From positions 1 through 7,812 of the forward strand of contig UQRG01000064.1 of the NCBI GenBank assembly GCA_900543365.1: DNA of 7,812 nt, written 5' to 3'. The notes under the pieces are model-generated. The model made no database searches. It worked only from the letters and a program-made list of their open reading frames with translations, and was not told the DNA's origin. A program made the position numbers and the translations under genes. This DNA comes from an uncultured Eubacterium sp. Its GTDB lineage: Bacteria > Bacillota > Clostridia > Lachnospirales > CAG-274. Positions 4,583 to 7,812 of this stretch are shown one piece after another. The number at the start of each line of letters is the position of its first letter. Position 1 is the stretch's first letter.

Positions 4583-6721
4583 TTATTCTTCAATTTTTGC
4601 CTTTTTCTCTGGCTTTGGAAGACAATCTTTTCTTGAAAGATTAATTCTGCCCTGCTGGTCAATTTCAAGTACCTTAACTTCAATAACATCACCAACATTT
4701 ACAACATCTTCAACATTAGCTACTCTTTCGTGAGCTAACTTAGAAATATGAACAAGACCTTCTTTTTCTGGAGCAATTTCAACAAATGCACCAAAGTTCA
4801 TAATTCTTGTTACTGTACCAGTATAAACCTGACCTGGCTTAGGACCTTCATCAATTAACTTAATCATATCAACAGCTTTTTTAATAGCATTAGCATTAGC
4901 AGATGCTACATAAATCTTGCCATCGTCCTCAGTATCAATCTTATCTACGCCAGATTCTTCAATAATTCTATTAATTACCTTACCTTTAGAACCGATTACC
5001 TCTGCCATCTTATCTGGATTAATCTGTACAAACTCAATCTTAGGAGCAAATTCAGATAATTCCTTTCTAGGTTCAGCAATAGCCTTAAGCATAACTTCAT
5101 CAAGAATATAATTTCTAGCCTTATGAGTATTTGCAATAGCACCTTTAATAATTTCTGGAGTAAGACCTTGAATCTTCATATCCATCTGAATAGCTGTAAT
5201 ACCCTCGTGAGTACCAGCTACCTTAAAGTCCATATCTCCAAAGAAATCCTCAAGACCCTGAATATCTGTTAAAAGAATAAAGTCTTCATCAGTTTCACCA
5301 GTAACAAGACCACAAGAAATACCTGCAACAGGTCTCTTAATCGGAACACCTGCAGCCATAAGTGAAAGTGTAGAACCACAAACACTACCTTGAGATGTTG
5401 AACCATTTGAACTTAATACTTCAGAAACAAGTCTAATAGCATAAGGGAATTCTTCCTCACTAGGAATAACCGGTAATAACGCTCTTTCAGCTAAGGCACC
5501 GTGACCAATTTCTCTTCTACCGGGACTTCTTGAAGGCTTAGCCTCACCAACAGAAAATCCTGGGAAGTTATAGTGGTGTATATATCTCTTAGTTGTTTCT
5601 GCTTCATCAAGACCGTCTAACTTTTGCACATCAGACATTGAACCAAGAGTTGTAACTGTTAATACCTGAGTTTGACCTCTCTTAAATAAACCTGAACCGT
5701 GAACTCTAGGAAGTACATCAACTTCAGCAGATAATGGTCTTATTTCATCAAGCTTTCTACCATCTGGTCTCTTATGCTCCCTTAAAATCATTCTTCTTAC
5801 AGTTTCCTTTTCGTACTTGTAAATAGCTTCGCCAATTACAGCCTCAAATTCAACTTCGTCTTCATTACCAAACTGTTCAAAAAGCTTTTCACAACATTCA
5901 GCCTCAATTTCAGAAATTCTTTCATCCCTAACCTGCTTCATATCAGTGAAAACAGCTTCTTCCATTCTCTTATCGCCAATTAATTCCTTAATAGCATCAT
6001 ATAAGTCGTGGTCAACAATATGTTCTTCATAGCTATGTTTTTCCTTGCCACACTCTTCAACAATACCATCAATAAACTTACAAATTTCAATATTCTGAGC
6101 GTGACCAAACATAATTGCATCATACATTTCATCATCAGTTACTTCATCAGCACCAGCCTCAATCATCATAACCTTTTCCTTAGTTGATGCAACAGTAAGG
6201 TTCATTCTACTCTTTGCCTTTTGTTCAGCAGTTGGATTAATTACATATTCTCCATCAACCATACCCACAGATACAGAACCAGTAGGACCATAGAAAGGAA
6301 TATCTGAAATTGAAAGTGCAATAGAAGAACCAATCATAGCACAAATTTCAGGTGCACAATCCTGGTCAACAGCCATAACCATAGCATTAATAGAAACATC
6401 ATTTCTATAATCCTTAGGGAATAACGGTCTAATAGGTCTATCAATAACTCTAGCTGTTAAAATAGCGTGTTCAGCTGGTCTACCTTCTCTTCTTGTAAAT
6501 CCGCCAGGAATTTTACCTACAGCATACATTTTTTCCTCATAATCAATAGATAATGGGAAGAAGTCTATGCCAGCTCTTGGCTTTTCAGATGCAGTAGCAG
6601 TTACTAAAACAACAGTATCACCATATCTTACGATACACTCACCATTAGCTAATTCAGCAACCTTACCAATTTCAACTGAAAGTTCTCTACCAGCTAAATC
6701 CATTTTGTAAATTTTACTCAT
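4583..6721 (-). CDS. pnp: Polynucleotide phosphorylase (PNPase)
   Basis: This enzyme degrades RNA 3' to 5' by phosphorolysis, releasing nucleoside diphosphates, and acts as a cytoplasmic trimer in mRNA turnover. All family domains are present in the usual order: first RNase PH-like core (about 1-140), helical linker (about 150-318), second, catalytic RNase PH core (about 320-545), KH domain (about 560-620, GSKG loop at 577-580) and S1 domain (about 628-698). Catalytic features are intact: PGRREIGHG (400-408) and SSNGSTSQGS (437-446) for phosphate binding, and D492, D498 and K500, which align with D486, D492 and K494 of the E. coli enzyme. The 712-residue length is normal, with a short charged tail after S1. 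The ATG at 6719-6721 has AAGGAGG 8 nt upstream. It follows rpsO, a widely conserved arrangement, but a terminator and a long stem-loop lie between them. Confidence 0.98.
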   Translation of the reverse strand: MSKIYKMDLAGRELSVEIGKVAELANGECIVRYGDTVVLVTATASEKPRAGIDFFPLSIDYEEKMYAVGKIPGGFTRREGRPAEHAILTARVIDRPIRPLFPKDYRNDVSINAMVMAVDQDCAPEICAMIGSSIALSISDIPFYGPTGSVSVGMVDGEYVINPTAEQKAKSRMNLTVASTKEKVMMIEAGADEVTDDEMYDAIMFGHAQNIEICKFIDGIVEECGKEKHSYEEHIVDHDLYDAIKELIGDKRMEEAVFTDMKQVRDERISEIEAECCEKLFEQFGNEDEVEFEAVIGEAIYKYEKETVRRMILREHKRPDGRKLDEIRPLSAEVDVLPRVHGSGLFKRGQTQVLTVTTLGSMSDVQKLDGLDEAETTKRYIHHYNFPGFSVGEAKPSRSPGRREIGHGALAERALLPVIPSEEEFPYAIRLVSEVLSSNGSTSQGSVCGSTLSLMAAGVPIKRPVAGISCGLVTGETDEDFILLTDIQGLEDFFGDMDFKVAGTHEGITAIQMDMKIQGLTPEIIKGAIANTHKARNYILDEVMLKAIAEPRKELSEFAPKIEFVQINPDKMAEVIGSKGKVINRIIEESGVDKIDTEDDGKIYVASANANAIKKAVDMIKLIDEGPKPGQVYTGTVTRIMNFGAFVEIAPEKEGLVHISKLAHERVANVEDVVNVGDVIEVKVLEIDQQGRINLSRKDCLPKPEKKAKIEE

Positions 6722-6732
6722 AAATTTTTCCT

Positions 6733-6767
6733 CCTTGATAAAAAATATATATTAAAGTGAATCAAGG
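6733..6767 (-). promoter_or_regulatory. Possible helix over the pnp Shine-Dalgarno
   Basis: In the minus-strand RNA CCUUGAU (6761-6767) is perfectly complementary to AUCAAGG (6733-6739). The latter includes the first four bases (AAGG) of the AAGGAGG ribosome-binding site at 6730-6736. The 21-nt loop is A/U-rich. The CC at 6766-6767 is also used by the base of the upstream stem-loop, so the two folds compete. Confidence 0.4.
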
Positions 6768-6770
6768 CAA
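6742..6770 (-). promoter_or_regulatory. Weak candidate promoter just before pnp
   Basis: TTGCCT (6765-6770) lies 17 nt from TATTTT (6742-6747) on the minus strand, each matching 4 of 6 consensus bases. It would give a leader of under 20 nt lacking the upstream stem-loop. I consider it weaker than read-through from rpsO, but pnp must have some promoter or read-through because a strong terminator precedes it. Confidence 0.22.
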
Positions 6771-6829
6771 TTTTTAGCTTAAAAACAGGTTTATAACTAT
6801 AAACATATTTTTAAACTAAAAATATCGCC
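6766..6829 (-). promoter_or_regulatory. Long imperfect stem-loop in the pnp leader
   Basis: In the region between the rpsO terminator and pnp, two 24-nt arms (6771-6794 and 6799-6822) fold around a 4-nt loop. They pair as 7 bp, a 2x2 internal loop, 6 bp, a 3x3 internal loop and 6 bp. An extra A-U (6770 with 6823) and a GGC/GCC clamp (6827-6829 with 6766-6768) close the base. It has no following U-tract. In E. coli a stem-loop in the pnp leader, cleaved by RNase III, mediates PNPase autocontrol; this one lies in the same place, though equivalence is inference. Confidence 0.55.
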
Positions 6830-6857
6830 CTTACCACTTAAATAACTTACACAAAAT

Positions 6858-6882
6858 AAAGCGTGGTGAAGCACCACGCTTT
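6858..6882 (-). terminator. Intrinsic terminator of rpsO
   Basis: A perfect 11-bp stem (AAAGCGUGGUG with CACCACGCUUU; 6872-6882 and 6858-6868) has a 3-nt loop and is followed on the minus strand by the U-rich AUUUUGU. It begins 9 nt after the rpsO stop. It is GC-rich compared with its surroundings and should reduce transcription into pnp, so pnp depends on read-through or its own promoter. Confidence 0.92.
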
Positions 6883-6891
6883 AAAAAAAAA

Positions 6892-7146
6892 TTACTTTCT
6901 TAAACCTAAAGCAGCAATAAGTTCACGGTATGCAACAACATCCTTAGACTTAATATAGTTTAAAAGACCCTTTCTCTTACCAACCATCTTTAAAAGACCT
7001 CTTCTTGAGTGGTGGTCCTTCTTATGCTCCTTTAAATGTTCTGTTAAGTGATTAATTCTTTCTGTTAATAAAGCAACCTGTACCTCTGGTGAACCAGTAT
7101 CAGCTTCATTTCTACCATACTTTGCAATAATTGTTTTCTTATCCAT
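6892..7146 (-). CDS. rpsO: 30S ribosomal protein S15
   Basis: This is a primary-binding protein of the small ribosomal subunit. It grips a three-way junction in the central domain of 16S rRNA. The conserved signatures are present: DTGSPEVQVALLTERI (16-31), the HKKDHHSRRGLL block (41-52) that contacts rRNA, MVGKRKGLL (54-62) and the C-terminal YRELIAALGLRK. At 84 residues it is about five shorter than the usual 88-89; the missing residues are all at the N-terminus, in the first helix. The ATG (7144-7146) is well supported by AGGAGG 9 nt upstream, and no in-frame start lies between that site and the ATG, so the short end looks genuine. It has its own promoter, a structured leader suggestive of autocontrol, and its own terminator, and it precedes pnp as in many bacteria. 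Confidence 0.98.
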   Translation of the reverse strand: MDKKTIIAKYGRNEADTGSPEVQVALLTERINHLTEHLKEHKKDHHSRRGLLKMVGKRKGLLNYIKSKDVVAYRELIAALGLRK

Positions 7147-7173
7147 TTTAAAAATCCTCCTAAAAATATAATC

Positions 7174-7220
7174 TCCTTATGCTAAGAGAAGGTCGGAGTT
7201 TCCGAACTCTGAACATAGGA
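7174..7220 (-). promoter_or_regulatory. Structured rpsO leader, possible S15 autoregulatory element
   Basis: Minus-strand RNA can fold as follows. UCCUAUG (7214-7220) pairs with CAUAAGGA (7174-7181) with one bulged A. Inside, AGAG (7207-7210) pairs with CUCU (7185-7188), and UCGG (7202-7205) pairs with CCGA (7193-7196) over a 5-nt loop. An alternative GAGUU/AACUC pairing competes with the inner helices. It ends 13 nt before the AGGAGG site. S15 of several phyla represses its own synthesis through leader RNAs of differing shape. I do not recognise this one as a named family, so the role is inferred. Confidence 0.45.
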
Positions 7221-7229
7221 TAAACAATA

Positions 7230-7246
7230 ATTGTGTAATACACAAT
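7230..7246. repeat. 17-bp dyad at the rpsO transcription start
   Basis: ATTGTGT and ACACAAT flank an AAT centre, a perfect 7-bp dyad. It overlaps the predicted rpsO start (about 7244), so it could be an operator at +1 or, as RNA, a 5'-terminal hairpin protecting the transcript. Its half sites resemble those of the redox repressor Rex, but the spacing does not fit that consensus. Confidence 0.45.
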
Positions 7247-7250
7247 AGAT

Positions 7251-7279
7251 ATATTAACATATTTAAAGTTACATTGCAA
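7251..7279 (-). promoter_or_regulatory. Promoter of rpsO
   Basis: TTGCAA (7274-7279) is separated by exactly 17 nt from TAATAT (7251-7256) on the minus strand, and TG-T directly before the -10 makes it an extended -10. The predicted start near 7244 gives a leader of about 98 nt. It lies 18 nt beyond the stop of the upstream gene, so rpsO is not dependent on that gene's transcription. Confidence 0.8.
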
Positions 7280-7297
7280 GCACTTTTTTGTATTATT

Positions 7298-7812
7298 TTA
7301 ACTTTTTTTAATACCTGCAAATATATATGACAAATACTTAACTTTACTCAATATAAATATTAGCAAAATAGATGTAATTGATGTAATAATAAATGTTTCG
7401 GCAACAACTGTAATGCTATAATTTTTTAAACCCCACTTATTTAAAAGTTCTATAATTACATTATGAGAAAGATATACACCATAAGAAACCGATGAAATCA
7501 TAGCAACAACATTTCCTAAAAATTTAGGCACAGTTTTTATTTTGCACAAAAGCATAAATACAGAACTAGATAATATAACAACAAATATACTTCTATATGA
7601 TTTATAAGTTTCTGTATAAAATTCATTATGAACTGTAACAGCCTTTGTTCCTAATGATATAAATATCACTGACATTACAGCAATAAGTAAAAGCCACCAA
7701 GAAGATATTTCTTTTTTACTATTAAACAAGTACCAACCAAGTATAAAATAACCTAGATACCCACTAATAAAACCTATATTATTAATAAAGCTTACACTAA
7801 CAATTATTTTTT
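7298..7812 (-). CDS. Membrane acyltransferase, probably acyltransferase 3 family (5' end outside the window)
   Basis: The last 171 codons of a polytopic membrane protein are visible, and the frame stays open to the window edge. A TTG at 7727-7729 should not be taken as the start: the codons before it encode ISGYLGYFILGWYL, an acyltransferase 3 type stretch (GYF-LG-Y). Further on come a hydrophobic span, a periplasm-like loop with YKSYRS, another span, and SYGVYLSHNVI, matching the late SYG-YL-H motif of that family, then a last span and a basic end (GIKKS). Such proteins transfer acyl groups, often acetyl, to sugars of the envelope or exopolysaccharide; the catalytic His region of the family lies in the missing N-terminal part. 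The substrate is unknown. No clear terminator separates it from the rpsO promoter. A related polysaccharide-modifying membrane protein is the alternative. Confidence 0.72.
   Translation of the reverse strand, partial: KIIVSVSFINNIGFISGYLGYFILGWYLFNSKKEISSWWLLLIAVMSVIFISLGTKAVTVHNEFYTETYKSYRSIFVVILSSSVFMLLCKIKTVPKFLGNVVAMISSVSYGVYLSHNVIIELLNKWGLKNYSITVVAETFIITSITSILLIFILSKVKYLSYIFAGIKKS

Noticed and set aside
4476..4733. Plus-strand open frame of 85 codons
   Set aside because: It runs through the pnp terminator and the antisense of the S1 domain, with no ribosome-binding site.
4917..5111. Plus-strand open frame of 64 codons
   Set aside because: It is antisense to the KH region of pnp, with Ser/Ile-rich shadow composition.
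7231..7245. Rex operator
   Set aside because: The half sites TTGTG/CACAA match, but Rex sites have a longer A/T spacer with 18 bp in total; here the dyad is 15-17 bp.
7727..7729. TTG as the start of the acyltransferase-like gene
   Set aside because: The frame continues to the window edge with family-typical residues and no stop, so the gene is simply cut by the window.
1..7812. CRISPR array, insertion sequence, prophage or tRNA gene
   Set aside because: No regularly spaced repeats, transposase, integrase, phage gene or cloverleaf was seen on either strand; all long frames belong to housekeeping or transport families.

Overview
The window is AT-rich, and its protein families and signals point to a low-GC Gram-positive bacterium of the class Clostridia. 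Supporting signs are strong AGGAGG ribosome-binding sites, a lipoprotein (lipobox) sugar-binding protein, an S15/PNPase pair of Gram-positive type, a DUF378 membrane protein, and intrinsic hairpin-plus-U-tract terminators after almost every unit. The order or genus cannot be fixed from this sequence alone. Every recognisable gene lies on the minus strand, so transcription runs from high to low coordinates.

Layout from upstream (right) to downstream (left). 7298-7812 is the C-terminal part of a membrane acyltransferase-like protein whose start lies outside the window. A good promoter at 7251-7279 then drives rpsO (ribosomal protein S15, 6892-7146) through a structured leader of about 100 nt. 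rpsO ends at a strong terminator (6858-6882). Next comes pnp (polynucleotide phosphorylase, 4583-6721), preceded by a long imperfect stem-loop (6766-6829) and ended by a terminator at 4531-4572. A short DUF378 membrane-protein gene (4203-4433) has its own promoter, which contains a 20-bp palindrome, and its own terminator (4156-4189). The last unit is a three-gene operon for an ABC importer of the carbohydrate (CUT1/Lpl-like) type: a lipoprotein solute-binding protein (2244-3755) and two permeases (1224-2219 and 306-1202). It is read from a near-consensus promoter (3981-4010), through a leader of about 219 nt, to a terminator at 262-297. Positions 1-261 hold no gene that I can support.

How the genes work together. 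rpsO and pnp are a classic conserved neighbour pair linking a small-subunit ribosomal protein to the main RNA-degrading phosphorolytic enzyme. In other bacteria both are autoregulated through leader RNA structures. The importer operon contains the binding protein and both membrane subunits but no ATPase, so it probably borrows a shared MsmK/UgpC-type ATPase encoded elsewhere. No metabolic enzyme or regulator sits beside it, so its substrate cannot be named.

The protein-coding content is ordinary. I see no new defence system, mobile element or CRISPR array. The points worth a second look are non-coding: the pnp leader stem-loop with a competing helix over the Shine-Dalgarno, the rpsO leader, the palindrome inside the DUF378 promoter, and the long importer leader with tandem repeats over its -10 box.
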